A DNA stretch of 55,535 nucleotides from a cyanobacterium PCC 7702 (GCA_000332255.1 KB235926.1:2538213-2593747), one strand, 5' to 3'; counted from the first letter of the stretch, positions 43,115 to 51,748 are shown. A program made the numbers and translations. The notes: generated from the sequence alone by a model not told the origin.

Positions 43115-44812
43115 TTAACTTTTTACAAATCCCCGGAAGGTATCTTTAACAGCTAACCAATTACTGGCGATTGGCATGCGCCAACCAGTGCCAAAGGCGC
43201 GGTCGGTGATTTTTAATCCTGGAGGTGCTTGTCGTCGCTTGAATTCAGCACGGGCTACCATTTGTACGACTTTCTCAACCACAGCGCGATCGTAGCCAGA
43301 GGCGACAATTTCCGCGGGGGATTGGTGGTTTTGAATCAAGCGCTGCAAAATGTCATCCAGGACCTCATATGGAGGCAAAGAATCTTGGTCAACCTGATTT
43401 GGTCTGAGTTCGGCGCTGGGTGGTTTGCTAAGGATGTTTTGGGGTATGATTTCACCGTTGCGGTTTAACCAGCGGCAAAGAGCATAAACGCGGGTTTTGG
43501 GAACGTCGGCGATTACTGCTAACCCACCGTTCATATCACCGTAAAGAGTGCAGTAGCCAACCGCCATTTCTGACTTGTTACCAGTAGATAAAAGCAGATA
43601 GCCAAATTTATTAGAAATTGCCATCAGCAAGGTACCCCGGATTCGGGATTGAATATTTTCTTCTGCCAGACCAAATTCAGTATTGGCAAACAAGTCAGCT
43701 AAGGTTTGGTCGTATGCTTGCATGATGTTTTCAATCGGCAAAATTGTGGTTTTGATACCGAGATTTGCTGCTAAAGCCAAAGCGTCTTGAATCGAATCCT
43801 TAGAACTGTAGCAAGAAGGCATAAGCACGCCAAAAACATTCTCTTTGCCAAGCGCTGCTGTAGCAATAGCAGCCACAAGCGAGGAATCAACTCCACCACT
43901 CAAACCCAGGACTACTCTAGAAAAACCACATTTGCGCACGTAATCTTGCACGCCCAAAATCAAAGCTTGCCAAATTTCCTCTTCTTCGCACTCATAATGG
44001 GGTGCGACAAAGCTTGTTCGTAAATCCCGAACTTCTTCATCAAAATCAACCATGACCAAGTCAGTCTTAAACCCCTGAGCGCGACAAACTACTTCACCTT
44101 GTTTGTTGAGGGCAAAACTTCTACCATCAAAAATCAAATCATCATTGCCGCCTACTTGGTTAGCATAAATAATTGGTTGTTGAAAGCGCACTGCGCTATG
44201 GCTGAGCATAGCTTCCCGAAACCGCTGTTTGTTGACCGTGTAAGGGGAGGCAGACAAATTGACGATAAAATCTACACCTAGAATTGCCAGATCGGCAATA
44301 GGATTGATGGCGTAACTGCGTCTACCCCAAAATTCCTCGTCATTCCACAAGTCTTCGCAGACTGTAACACCGATGTGAACCTTATCAAGAGTGAAATAAT
44401 TAGCTTGCAAACCTGGTTCAAAATAACGACGTTCATCAAAGACATCGTAGGTAGGTAAAAGTCGCTTGTGAAAAACTTGCTGCACTTTTCCTGCTTCTAG
44501 CCAAGCAATGCTATTAAATAAAGGCTTTCCACCAGTTATGGAAGCTTTGGTGTTTTCTTGTACAGTTCCCACTAAAACAGCTATGTTGGACGGCAAATCC
44601 CGGGCTAATTGTTGTAAGGTAATGTTTGTTGCTTCTACAAAAGCCGGATTTAACAGTAAATCTCGTGGAGGATAACCGCACAAAGACAATTCCGGGGTGA
44701 GCAGCAAACGTGCTTTTTCAGCTGTTGCTTGCTGTGCTGCTTGCAGAATTTTTTCGGCGTTTTTTGGTAAATCACCAATGGTAGGATTAAGTTGAGCGAT
44801 CGCTATTTTCAT
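43115..44812 (-). CDS. nadE: Glutamine-dependent NAD+ synthetase
   Basis: A 565-residue two-domain enzyme for the last step of NAD synthesis, amidating nicotinate adenine dinucleotide. Residues 1-250 form a nitrilase-type glutaminase with the Glu-Lys-Cys triad in LLTPELSLCGYPP, FHKRLLPTYDVFDE and IGVTVCEDLWND. Residues 285-565 form the ATP-pyrophosphatase synthetase with the P-loop LGLSGGVDSSLVAAIA and the C-terminal SAELRPNQVDQDSLPPYE. It is the fourth gene in the pncB-nadD-nrtR-nadE cluster, 95 bases after nrtR. No separate operator palindrome is seen in front of it. Confidence 0.95.
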   Translation of the reverse strand: MKIAIAQLNPTIGDLPKNAEKILQAAQQATAEKARLLLTPELSLCGYPPRDLLLNPAFVEATNITLQQLARDLPSNIAVLVGTVQENTKASITGGKPLFNSIAWLEAGKVQQVFHKRLLPTYDVFDERRYFEPGLQANYFTLDKVHIGVTVCEDLWNDEEFWGRRSYAINPIADLAILGVDFIVNLSASPYTVNKQRFREAMLSHSAVRFQQPIIYANQVGGNDDLIFDGRSFALNKQGEVVCRAQGFKTDLVMVDFDEEVRDLRTSFVAPHYECEEEEIWQALILGVQDYVRKCGFSRVVLGLSGGVDSSLVAAIATAALGKENVFGVLMPSCYSSKDSIQDALALAANLGIKTTILPIENIMQAYDQTLADLFANTEFGLAEENIQSRIRGTLLMAISNKFGYLLLSTGNKSEMAVGYCTLYGDMNGGLAVIADVPKTRVYALCRWLNRNGEIIPQNILSKPPSAELRPNQVDQDSLPPYEVLDDILQRLIQNHQSPAEIVASGYDRAVVEKVVQMVARAEFKRRQAPPGLKITDRAFGTGWRMPIASNWLAVKDTFRGFVKS

Positions 44813-44907
44813 TGTTCAAGCTCAAACTGGGGTTTTGCAACAGAGATTTTTGTAGGAGTAGAACGCTAATCAGTTATATCTTTGTATGAGTGGCACTGCA
44901 AAGTTAG

Positions 44908-45654
44908 TTAAATAAATACCAAAGGCTTATCCTTAAAAGGAGCGAAAGCTTCGGCATCAAATTTGTATAAGGTGGCCGGGCGACCTGCACCCCGCGATAC
45001 TTTGATACCGGTATCGCACAAAAAACCTAACTTGAGCAGGCGAGACCGAAAATTAGAATAATCAGAAAAATTTTCTCCCAAAACGGTGGTATATAACTGG
45101 TATAAATCATTTAAAGTGAACATTTCTGGCAATACTTCAAAAGCAACAGGACTGTACTCCAATTTATTTTTCAAACGTTTGTGTCCGTACGCCAGAATTT
45201 TATTGTGGTCGAAGGCTAGCTGGGGCACTTGTTTAACAGGATACCAAGCAATACCAGCGACTTTATCAGCAATTAATTCTGCTTCTTCGAACCTGACAAG
45301 GGCAAAGTAGCTGACGCTTAGATAACGTACTCCGTAACTGTCAGCCGCTTCGCGCGGATCGCGTTTTGGTCCGCCAAAGGTGTACAATTGCTCTAAATAA
45401 AGATTGTTGACCTTTATTTTTTCCGCCATAATGCGGTAGGCAGCATCTTCTAGCGATTCACCTTGACGTACTAAAGTACCAGGAAGACCCCAATAATTTA
45501 AAAAAGGCTCTTGCTGTCGCATTACCAGCAGTACTAAAAGCCGATTTTGGGCAGTGTCTACTGAAAAAATAACGTTGTCAACACCGACTTTAAAATCTGC
45601 TAAAGGTTGTTGGTCTAGCGAATCTGCAAGCTTTTTGGGGATACGTCCTGGCAT
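44908..45654 (-). CDS. nrtR: NrtR-type NAD regulator (Nudix fold plus winged helix)
   Basis: A 248-residue protein. Residues 20-160 form a Nudix-like domain (VIFSVDTAQNRLLVLLVMRQ, then WGLPGTLVRQGESLEDAA). The Nudix box is degenerate: the expected REUxEExGU appears as RIMAEKIKV, so catalytic Glu residues are missing. Residues 165-248 form a winged helix-turn-helix, with MFTLNDLYQLYTTVLGENFS and SNFRSRLLKLGFL. This is the layout of NrtR, which represses NAD genes and is released by ADP-ribose. It overlaps nadD by 40 bases, and a palindrome lies in the pncB promoter. An active ADP-ribose hydrolase is the less likely alternative. Confidence 0.88.
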   Translation of the reverse strand: MPGRIPKKLADSLDQQPLADFKVGVDNVIFSVDTAQNRLLVLLVMRQQEPFLNYWGLPGTLVRQGESLEDAAYRIMAEKIKVNNLYLEQLYTFGGPKRDPREAADSYGVRYLSVSYFALVRFEEAELIADKVAGIAWYPVKQVPQLAFDHNKILAYGHKRLKNKLEYSPVAFEVLPEMFTLNDLYQLYTTVLGENFSDYSNFRSRLLKLGFLCDTGIKVSRGAGRPATLYKFDAEAFAPFKDKPLVFI

Positions 45655-46214
45655 TTGTACAAATGCTGTTGGTGAATGTAGTCGATTACAGAAGGTGTTA
45701 AAGTTTGGGGATCTCCGCTTTCACGAAAAGCTGTCGAGGATACTGGTGGTCCTGTTAGAGAGGCGATCGCTATTTTGGCTCCCAAATTTTCTAGCGCCTG
45801 CAACTGAGAGTGCTCGATTGGGTATCCCGGTCGCGGTACGACAAGAAGTTGCACTTGCTGCAGCAAATCTGCAACCCTATACCACCGAGGTAGTTGAGTT
45901 AGTAAATCAGAACCCACCACTAAAGTTAATTCCGTGTCTTCTCCCCAACTTTGTTTAACTTTCTCCACTGTTTCCAGCGTTCTCAAGCTACTTAATTGCT
46001 GTTCCAAGCTTATATTGTGCCGTGGCGAATTTATATTGGCAATTAATAGTTGTAACATTGCCACTCGATGCTCTAAAGGTGTTTGGTGAGATTTAAAGGG
46101 ATTATCCGCTGACCAGACCACAACGCGATCGTAATGCTGGGACAACCACTCGATGATAGCTTGATGTCCAGATGTGGGCGGATCTGCACTGGTTCCAAAT
46201 AAAGCGATTTTCAT
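45615..46214 (-). CDS. nadD: Nicotinate-nucleotide adenylyltransferase
   Basis: A 199-residue nucleotidyltransferase that adenylates nicotinate mononucleotide. The nucleotide-binding start is KIALFGTSADPPTSGHQAII, with the GH of the (H/T)xGH motif. VVVWSADNPFKSHQ and LVVGSDLLTQLPRWYRVADLL are family landmarks, and TGPPVSSTAFRESG is the ISSTxxR motif. Its 3' end overlaps nrtR by 40 bases, and 46 bases separate it from pncB upstream. All four genes together provide the salvage route from nicotinate to NAD. Confidence 0.93.
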   Translation of the reverse strand: MKIALFGTSADPPTSGHQAIIEWLSQHYDRVVVWSADNPFKSHQTPLEHRVAMLQLLIANINSPRHNISLEQQLSSLRTLETVEKVKQSWGEDTELTLVVGSDLLTQLPRWYRVADLLQQVQLLVVPRPGYPIEHSQLQALENLGAKIAIASLTGPPVSSTAFRESGDPQTLTPSVIDYIHQQHLYKCQDVSPKSLQIR

Positions 46215-46260
46215 TTTGCGACGAATTGCTAGTTAGTGGTCAATGGCTATTTACTATTAA

Positions 46261-47634
46261 TCAACACTGGTTTTTTTGTGTTTTCTCTATTAATTCTTGC
46301 AGGCGATGGGAAATTGTGATTGTTGCTGAATTAGGGTTTTGCAAACGTCGAGTTTCTGCAGGTAAACTTGCGATGGAAGCTGCAGTACGTTGTCGAATAG
46401 TTGCTAGACTCTCTGGTGGTTGTATTCTTTTACCTGCTTGCAGGTACAGTTGCAACAAAGGTTTTTCTCCTGCTAACGTTTCCTCCTCTGCTAGTCCCAA
46501 ACGATCTGCGACCAGTTGCTTGTTACCTGCAAACGAACGAAAAATTTGTTTGCGTCCAGGGTAAGTCATCTTTCCCTGCGATTGTTTCATGACCGGAATT
46601 CCATCTATTTCTACCAATTTGTAAACTCCGTTAATAGGTTCTCCCGTCACTAATCGTGTTCCCACTCCGTAAGCATCTATTTCCGCTTTTGCAGCTTTTA
46701 ATCTTTGAATTTCCTGTTCGTCCAAATCCCCACTGGCAATAATTGAGACATCGGGTAAAAGCGATCGCACTTGTTTGGACAAAGCTGCTAAATCTCCAGA
46801 ATCTAGCCTTATTCCCTTTAATTTCATCTTTCCCGAGTTCACCTTAGCAGCCAATCGCTTGGCGGCATCCAAAGGATCGTAGGTATCAATTAATAACGGC
46901 GAACCTGGGAAATATCGGTGAAAAGCCTCAAACGCTTCGTCTTCACTACCTTCAGTGGCTGAAATTGCCATAACTAAGGCATGGGCCATAGTACCACTTG
47001 GTTTTTCCCCTAGTTGTAGCGCTGCTAACACGTTTGATGTCGCATCAAAGCCTGCTGCTAAAGCCGCCCGCGCCGCCCATATCGATGCTTGTGGGCTAAA
47101 AGCCCTTCTGGTACCAAATTCCAGCAACTGCGCTTCCTGTCCGGCAACATCCCGTATTCTTGCTGCTCGTGTGGCAATTAAAGTTTGGTAGTTTAGGGTA
47201 TTTAGTAAATAAGTTTCCACTAGCTGCGCTTGCCATAAAGGTGCTTCCACCCGCAATAAAGGTTCATTGGCAAACACTGCTGTTCCTTCTGGTACAGCCC
47301 ACACATCCCCCGTAAAACGTCCTGATTCCAAAACCGACCAAAAGCGATCGCTCACGCCAGCAAAAATTCCCGTCGCTTGCAAAGCCTCTATCTGCGACGA
47401 ACTAAAGCGGAATTTTTCCAAGTATGCCAACGCTTGCGCTAACCCCATGGCAATTAAATAACCAAAGCCTTCTGGCAGTTTTCTGACAAATAACTCAAAA
47501 CTTGCCCGTCGCTCCTCTAAACCTTCGCCCGTGTAACAAGCTGCCATTGTCAACTGGTACAGATCGGTTAACAGGCTGTAATCCTCTACACAGGGTGTTA
47601 GTTCCTCATTTGCTATTCCTGGAAAATCTGTCAT
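46261..47634 (-). CDS. pncB: Nicotinate phosphoribosyltransferase
   Basis: A 457-residue enzyme that joins nicotinate and PRPP to nicotinate mononucleotide. The N-terminal YSLLTDLYQLTMAACYTGEG, then FELFVRKLPEGFGYLIAMGL, the central LLEFGTRRAFSP and the active-site FPGSPLLIDTYDPLDAAKR and GIRLDSGDLAAL identify the family. A short C-terminal extension rich in Pro and Arg follows. It is the first gene of the NAD operon; the ATG at 47634 lies 28 bases downstream of an operator-promoter overlap. Regulation by NrtR, and thus by ADP-ribose, is likely. Confidence 0.93.
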   Translation of the reverse strand: MTDFPGIANEELTPCVEDYSLLTDLYQLTMAACYTGEGLEERRASFELFVRKLPEGFGYLIAMGLAQALAYLEKFRFSSSQIEALQATGIFAGVSDRFWSVLESGRFTGDVWAVPEGTAVFANEPLLRVEAPLWQAQLVETYLLNTLNYQTLIATRAARIRDVAGQEAQLLEFGTRRAFSPQASIWAARAALAAGFDATSNVLAALQLGEKPSGTMAHALVMAISATEGSEDEAFEAFHRYFPGSPLLIDTYDPLDAAKRLAAKVNSGKMKLKGIRLDSGDLAALSKQVRSLLPDVSIIASGDLDEQEIQRLKAAKAEIDAYGVGTRLVTGEPINGVYKLVEIDGIPVMKQSQGKMTYPGRKQIFRSFAGNKQLVADRLGLAEEETLAGEKPLLQLYLQAGKRIQPPESLATIRQRTAASIASLPAETRRLQNPNSATITISHRLQELIEKTQKNQC

Positions 47635-47661
47635 GCGATCGCGCCCTTTGTGAATTTTTTA

Positions 47662-47692
47662 TTATGGTATTTTTTACCATAAATAATGTCAA
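47662..47692 (-). promoter_or_regulatory. pncB promoter overlapped by a probable NrtR operator
   Basis: On the minus strand TTGACA (complement of 47687-47692) and TACCAT (complement of 47664-47669) are separated by 17 bases, a good sigma-70-type promoter. A perfect palindrome, TTATGGTA-N5-TACCATAA (47662-47682), 21 bases long, covers the -10 box and most of the spacer. NrtR operators are known as palindromes of about 21 bases. Its position would block the polymerase directly. Confidence 0.75.
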
Positions 47693-47998
47693 CTTCCTAC
47701 CACGAGCCAGGATAAAGACCCCACACAAGCAGAAAATAATGTATGAAAACTATAATAATTAATTTTTTTTAATGGTCAAATTTATAAATATGACAACTGG
47801 AGTAGCAAAGGTCGAGATTTAGTTAAAAATCAGCATTAAAGACAAAAATATTAGATATTTGAGAAATTAAAGTTTGCAAATATCTATCAACAACTGTTGC
47901 AGAAAATATCAATATATTGAGAATTTCAGACAACCAAGAGTGTTAGAATTAAAGTAGAAACACTACCTTGAAATGATAAAAGAATGGGAGTCTAAAAT
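47693..47998. other. Spacer between the NAD operon and the 51-residue gene
   Basis: AT-rich, with no frame of note. AATGGGAGT at 47984-47992 serves as the ribosome-binding region for the small gene at 47999. I see no hairpin of strength. Confidence 0.35.
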
Positions 47999-48154
47999 AT
48001 GAGTGCTATCTCCAAACTACTAGCTAGGCTTACCCAGTATATTACTGAAGCGGCAATGCGGATTTTTGGCCCTAATAATGATTCTTATCCCAATACTGGT
48101 GTACAACCTTTTAGTGGTGAACCCTATAAAAAAAGAGCAGCTGATAATTGGTAA
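47999..48154 (+). CDS. Small 51-residue protein, unknown function
   Basis: An ATG at 47999 follows GGGAG with a spacing of about ten bases and opens a 51-codon frame. The N-terminal half, AISKLLARLTQYITEAAMRI, is an amphipathic helix. The second half, GPNNDSYPNTGVQPFSGEPY, is rich in Pro, Asn and Gly, and the end is KKRAADNW. The defined two-part composition and the ribosome-binding site suggest a real gene, and such short proteins often associate with photosynthetic complexes in cyanobacteria. I do not recognise the family and cannot say more about its role. Confidence 0.6.
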   Translation: MSAISKLLARLTQYITEAAMRIFGPNNDSYPNTGVQPFSGEPYKKRAADNW

Positions 48155-48233
48155 CAGAGATATTTAAAATGAGTCAGTGGAGATGGAAATCGGTGGAAGC
48201 AATAGCCAATCCATCGATTTCTGATTGAGCAAA

Positions 48234-48917
48234 TTAACAGTGATCCCATTCAAATTCTGCTAACAAAAGTAAACAGAAAATCATCAACATACCACTAGCG
48301 AGAAATTGCCAACCAATGATGTAAGGTAAGATGAAAATTCCTAACAAATGAAGCATACCTGTAAAAAGAAGCGTACGCGATCGCACTCCCCATCCAGTAC
48401 ACAAATAACCAAGAGCACTTAAACCCAGCCATAAAGGACATAAATTTAACAGTACTTCTCCCCAACCCACGAAAACTGCTAAATCAGTTAGGATCACCCC
48501 AACTACCACTAACACTACCCAACAATAAAGCACCCAGTTAACTTTTCTGCGCTTTGCCCAAGAGTGAGTCAAACTGACCATTATTGCAGTACCAATCACG
48601 CTGCAAATAGACCAAACAGCAGCTTGTAAATTCCAACTAACAGGTAGAAACTGAGCTGTTAAAAACATAGGTATTAGTAATAAAGCCCAAACAATAAAAG
48701 CTTGGTCTAGGCGAGTATAAAAAGTCGAATAAACTTTTAATTTGCCAATCCGCCAGTGGAGTTGCCAACACCCTTCCATATCTTGAATATCTAAAGTTGC
48801 TTGTTTGCGGCGCAGTGGCGGTACAGAATTGTTAAAGAAGTTCATTTTGTCGTTGCTGATTTTTAAAAAACTTAAGCTTTTTAGCCTCGAAAATGCTGTA
48901 TTTATTTTTTTATCCAT
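48234..48917 (-). CDS. Polytopic membrane protein, unknown function
   Basis: A 227-residue protein with a soluble basic N-terminus of about 70 residues (VPPLRRKQATLDIQDMEGCW and LHWRIGKLKVY) and six or seven hydrophobic helices after it. Its sequence does not recall a family I can name. The start at 48917 is ATG; an internal ATG at residue 25 (MNFFNNS) could be used instead. It stands alone between two small genes. A possible weak hairpin (GAAATCG at 48186-48192, CGATTTC at 48215-48221) lies just past its end. Confidence 0.6.
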   Translation of the reverse strand: MDKKINTAFSRLKSLSFLKISNDKMNFFNNSVPPLRRKQATLDIQDMEGCWQLHWRIGKLKVYSTFYTRLDQAFIVWALLLIPMFLTAQFLPVSWNLQAAVWSICSVIGTAIMVSLTHSWAKRRKVNWVLYCWVVLVVVGVILTDLAVFVGWGEVLLNLCPLWLGLSALGYLCTGWGVRSRTLLFTGMLHLLGIFILPYIIGWQFLASGMLMIFCLLLLAEFEWDHC

Positions 48918-49219
48918 AGGTCAGCAACGTCGCCTTCCTAATCTTTGCTGTAGCAGTAAATTTAGTTAATTTATACTCAATCCAATAGCAAATGAGTGTA
49001 ATATTTTTGACATATAAAAATTATTAAGAAATTATTAAAATTGTTTTTGCTAAAGAAGAAGCGATCGCCAAGAACTCTCTTGTCGATACAGTTGATGATA
49101 ATTCTTTGTTTGAGATGAGGCGGAATTCCAAATTAGCCCTTAGAAAGTAGTTAAGTGGCTACAACTGCGTAAAACTCTTAAAATCAAGCCGAAAAACCGA
49201 AAATTAGGAGCACCAATTC
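48918..49219. other. Spacer of about 300 bases between divergent genes
   Basis: It separates the minus-strand membrane-protein gene from the plus-strand Tyr-rich gene. A HIP1-like site lies near 49060. TTAGGAGCACCAATTC before 49220 is a ribosome-binding site for the Tyr-rich gene. No defined promoter was found. Confidence 0.35.
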
Positions 49220-49642
49220 ATGTTTTGGAAGTTCGTAGTTGGTACTTTGGTGTTAGCCTTAAGTGTGGGATTGGAAATAGCTACCGCATCGGTACCAGCG
49301 TTTGGAAAAAATGAAGTTCGCAGCAGTCAACCTTCTAGCAAGATAGAAGCGTTGGTTTTCAACAAACTAGATTCTGGGCAACTAACACCAGAGGACAATA
49401 CTCACCACATCAGCCAGTACTATCGACATTACCACAGACCGCGTCACTACAGGCGATACTACCACTACAGACCGTACTACTACAGGCGGCACTACTACAG
49501 ACCTTATTATAGAGGTATTTACTATGTGCCATCCGGCACGCTGCGCGAACGCCACTGTCCAAATAACTACTATTGGCGTTATCGAAGGGTGTATCGCCAC
49601 GGTGTCGATTATCCGTATTATTACTACAGATACTATCGATAA
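49220..49642 (+). CDS. Secreted Tyr/Arg/His-rich low-complexity protein
   Basis: A 140-residue protein with a signal peptide (FWKFVVGTLVLALSVGLEIATASVPAF). Residues 55-140 consist mainly of Tyr, Arg and His in short motifs such as YYRHYHRPRHYRRYYHYRPY. A stretch of different composition, VPSGTLRERHCPNN, corresponds to a palindromic dispersed repeat (49527-49550) inserted in frame. Tyr-rich secreted proteins can cross-link or stick to polysaccharide or metal, but no function is shown. AGGAGC lies nine bases upstream of the ATG. The coding strand contains tandem TAC/TAT-rich repeats. Confidence 0.6.
   Translation: MFWKFVVGTLVLALSVGLEIATASVPAFGKNEVRSSQPSSKIEALVFNKLDSGQLTPEDNTHHISQYYRHYHRPRHYRRYYHYRPYYYRRHYYRPYYRGIYYVPSGTLRERHCPNNYYWRYRRVYRHGVDYPYYYYRYYR
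49527..49550. repeat. TGCCATCCGGCACGCT-type repeat inside coding sequence
   Basis: TGCCATCCGGCACGCTGCG then CGAAC matches 21018-21040 (innermost layer of the nested element) at all but two positions. TGCC and GGCA form a small stem. It is translated as PSGTLRER in the Tyr-rich protein. Confidence 0.65.
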
Positions 49643-49656
49643 CTATCCATCAACAC

Positions 49657-50367
49657 TTAACGCTCGATTAACAACCAACTTAATACAAAAGCCAGGGTAG
49701 CGCTACCTAATGGAACTGTTAAATTGTCAATGCCTAAAAAGGAAAAAGTTTCCAGACCGGTGGCAACTAAAGCAACAACGAAGGATATAATCCAACTTGC
49801 GGGGCGATCGCCCTGCACGCTAAATAATATCAAACTAGTAATCAGATAGCTAACCGCAGCCATAGTCAGAGAACCTTCCCAACTTTTTTGTCCTCCGAAA
49901 ACTGTATACTTATGTTTCCCAAATCGCTGTCCGATCAGCGCAGCTAGTCCATCTCCCCACGCCATGACCAAAATACCTATAACAGCATAATAGGGCTGTT
50001 GCACGTACCAAAACCAAGCAACTAAAATACCAATACTTACAGAGTAGAAAAAAGTGCCAAAACTGCGGCGACCTACACTGTTGATGCCGGGAAGAATAGG
50101 AAAACGATAGGATAATAAAGTAACAACACTCGCTACAATTGAAGCTGTAATACCCACAATTGCTGGAATATCAAACCACCAAGCTAGCAAAATTACGTTA
50201 CCGGTCCCAATATGCACTATCTTGCGCACAACTTCCGGGTCTGCTTTGGTAAAGCGATGAACTCCCCACGCAGTTGCGATAACTAAGAACAGCCAAACTG
50301 CAACACTAGTAATTTGCAGCCAAATAGCAGGAATCAACTGTAATTTATAAAAAAACAAATTCAGCAA
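49657..50367 (-). CDS. Phytol kinase-like (VTE5/DGK1/SEC59 family) membrane protein
   Basis: A 236-residue integral membrane protein with about seven helices. PEVVRKIVHIGTGNVILLAWW near residue 45 and VMAWGDGLAALIGQRFGKHKY followed by FGGQKSWEGSLTMA at about residues 130-160 are the CTP-dependent prenol/diacylglycerol kinase signature. The closest cyanobacterial and plant relatives phosphorylate phytol released from chlorophyll and feed tocopherol and chlorophyll synthesis. The ATG at 50367 starts the frame. The gene is divergent from yidD, separated by 64 bases. Dolichol- or diacylglycerol-kinase activity would be the alternatives. Confidence 0.85.
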   Translation of the reverse strand: MLNLFFYKLQLIPAIWLQITSVAVWLFLVIATAWGVHRFTKADPEVVRKIVHIGTGNVILLAWWFDIPAIVGITASIVASVVTLLSYRFPILPGINSVGRRSFGTFFYSVSIGILVAWFWYVQQPYYAVIGILVMAWGDGLAALIGQRFGKHKYTVFGGQKSWEGSLTMAAVSYLITSLILFSVQGDRPASWIISFVVALVATGLETFSFLGIDNLTVPLGSATLAFVLSWLLIER

Positions 50368-50431
50368 CGGTAAATATACAATTGGGAAATATTGACCTTT
50401 GATACCAATTTATTAGAAAAACGTGACTTTT

Positions 50432-50662
50432 ATGAAAATATTATTGATCTGGCTAATTCAACTCTACCGAATCTCCATCTCGCCTTTGTTTCCCCCCACG
50501 TGTCGTTTTCAACCAACTTGCTCCGTGTATGCTATGCAAGCGATCGAAAGATTTGGGGTATGGCGTGGTTGTTGGTTAGGAATTAAACGTATTTTACGCT
50601 GTCACCCCTTTCATCCCGGTGGTTTCGATCCTGTACCTGAAGTAACAAAACAAACAAAATAA
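50432..50662 (+). CDS. yidD: Membrane protein insertion efficiency factor
   Basis: A 76-residue YidD protein. [38 protein letters not shown] and [13 protein letters not shown] are the family signature, with Cys residues in the PTCRFxPTCSxY segment. YidD binds the inner membrane and assists YidC-mediated insertion. I use the ATG at 50432; an upstream GTG at 50423 is possible. In many bacteria yidD lies by rpmH and rnpA; here that context is absent. A terminator lies 106 bases after the stop. Confidence 0.93.
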   Translation: MKILLIWLIQLYRISISPLFPPTCRFQPTCSVYAMQAIERFGVWRGCWLGIKRILRCHPFHPGGFDPVPEVTKQTK

Positions 50663-50767
50663 TTACTTGCTTTTCAAAACTGCAGTCACACCCAAAAAAC
50701 GCCTCAATAACTATACTATAATTTTTACGATTTGCTATTAAGCAAGCAACACCCTCACTTGCAAATC

Positions 50768-50804
50768 AACCTGTGGGCCTGTACTCTCAACTCACAGGTT
50801 TTTT
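50768..50804 (+). terminator. Intrinsic terminator after yidD
   Basis: AACCTGTG (50768-50775) pairs with CACAGGTT (50793-50800), an eight-base stem with a 17-base loop, followed by four further T residues. Confidence 0.7.
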
Positions 50805-51415
50805 GATCGTATCCTGAGGATATTGCACAGGGTGTGTATTATCAGCTCTCCCTTCCGATTTGCGATTTGGTCATTTTCGCCATGATTTTCTCGCTATTTT
50901 TTTCACGGGATTCTTGGCTATTGGTTTTTATCAGAACAATGAGAAAGCGAACTCCGTACCACCCTCTTCAGTAGGATGAAAAGTAAGTCCCGCTGTTTAA
51001 AGCAAGTCTTTGCTATCATCTTGGCTCAAAAGCTGCTTTGGCACCTTTTTTCTTTCTCGAGATTGTTTATTTTTAGTAGTGTAACAGCTATCTGGCAGAA
51101 ACCCAAACTTCTGTTTGTAAAATAATACTCCTCTACTTCTGAGGATTTATCCTCATTATATCTATAGCGGGAATACTACTCACTGATTTGTTGCGAATTA
51201 TTTATCTAATACTTCCCAAGTAAAGTTTATTTTCATTTGAGACAAGAAGAATCAAAGTGCTGTTAATCTATTAAATAAGTAAAATGTGACTGTAGTATTT
51301 TTAAAAATACATTTCCATTTAACAATTAACAATATTTATAAAAGTCAGCAATTGAGAAGGCTATCAGAATTAAAAACAAGATTGATATTAATTTTCTCAA
51401 ATTGGTAGCGGAAAT
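50805..51415. other. Gene-free stretch of about 610 bases
   Basis: No plausible frame. The region is AT-rich with a short pyrimidine-rich block (TTTTTTCTTTCTCG at 51046-51059). The promoter for the 107-residue gene at 51416 should lie at the right end, but no clear boxes were found. Confidence 0.35.
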
Positions 51416-51739
51416 ATGAAACATTACTCTGACGAATGGATTGAAGAATGGTGTCAAGAAAATGGCTGGACAGATTTATTTGTAGAGCGCAGTAATAGTT
51501 ACTGGGCTTTTCCTCCAGGCGCAGTTATGCCAGAACCAATCCCCACACAAGCTCTAAGAGTAATCAAAGCAAAAAAAGGATTAACTGTAGAGGAGCGTTT
51601 TTGGTCGCTCACAGCAGTGATGGCAACGATGATTGCAGCTGTTGTCACCTATTGGTTAAAATGCCCGATACCTTTAGTAGCAGCGTTTGCCTTTAACGCT
51701 GTAACAGTAGCTCAACTGGAAGTAGAAGATGCTTATTAA
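51416..51739 (+). CDS. Small membrane protein, unknown function
   Basis: A 107-residue protein. The first half is soluble and acidic (DEWIEEWCQENGWTDLFVER and SNSYWAFPPGAVMPEPIP); the second half has two hydrophobic helices (FWSLTAVMATMIAAVVTYWL and IPLVAAFAFNAVTVAQLE). The WCQENGWTDLF and YWAFPPGAVMP motifs look like those of a small conserved cyanobacterial family, but I cannot name it. It ends 9 bases before a strong terminator and is convergent with the TPR kinase. Confidence 0.65.
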   Translation: MKHYSDEWIEEWCQENGWTDLFVERSNSYWAFPPGAVMPEPIPTQALRVIKAKKGLTVEERFWSLTAVMATMIAAVVTYWLKCPIPLVAAFAFNAVTVAQLEVEDAY

Positions 51740-51748
51740 AGAAGAAAC

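Noticed and set aside
45554-46564. Open frames of 130-134 codons on the plus strand over nadD/nrtR and pncB
   Set aside because: They are opposite to unmistakable NAD genes and show no protein-like pattern.
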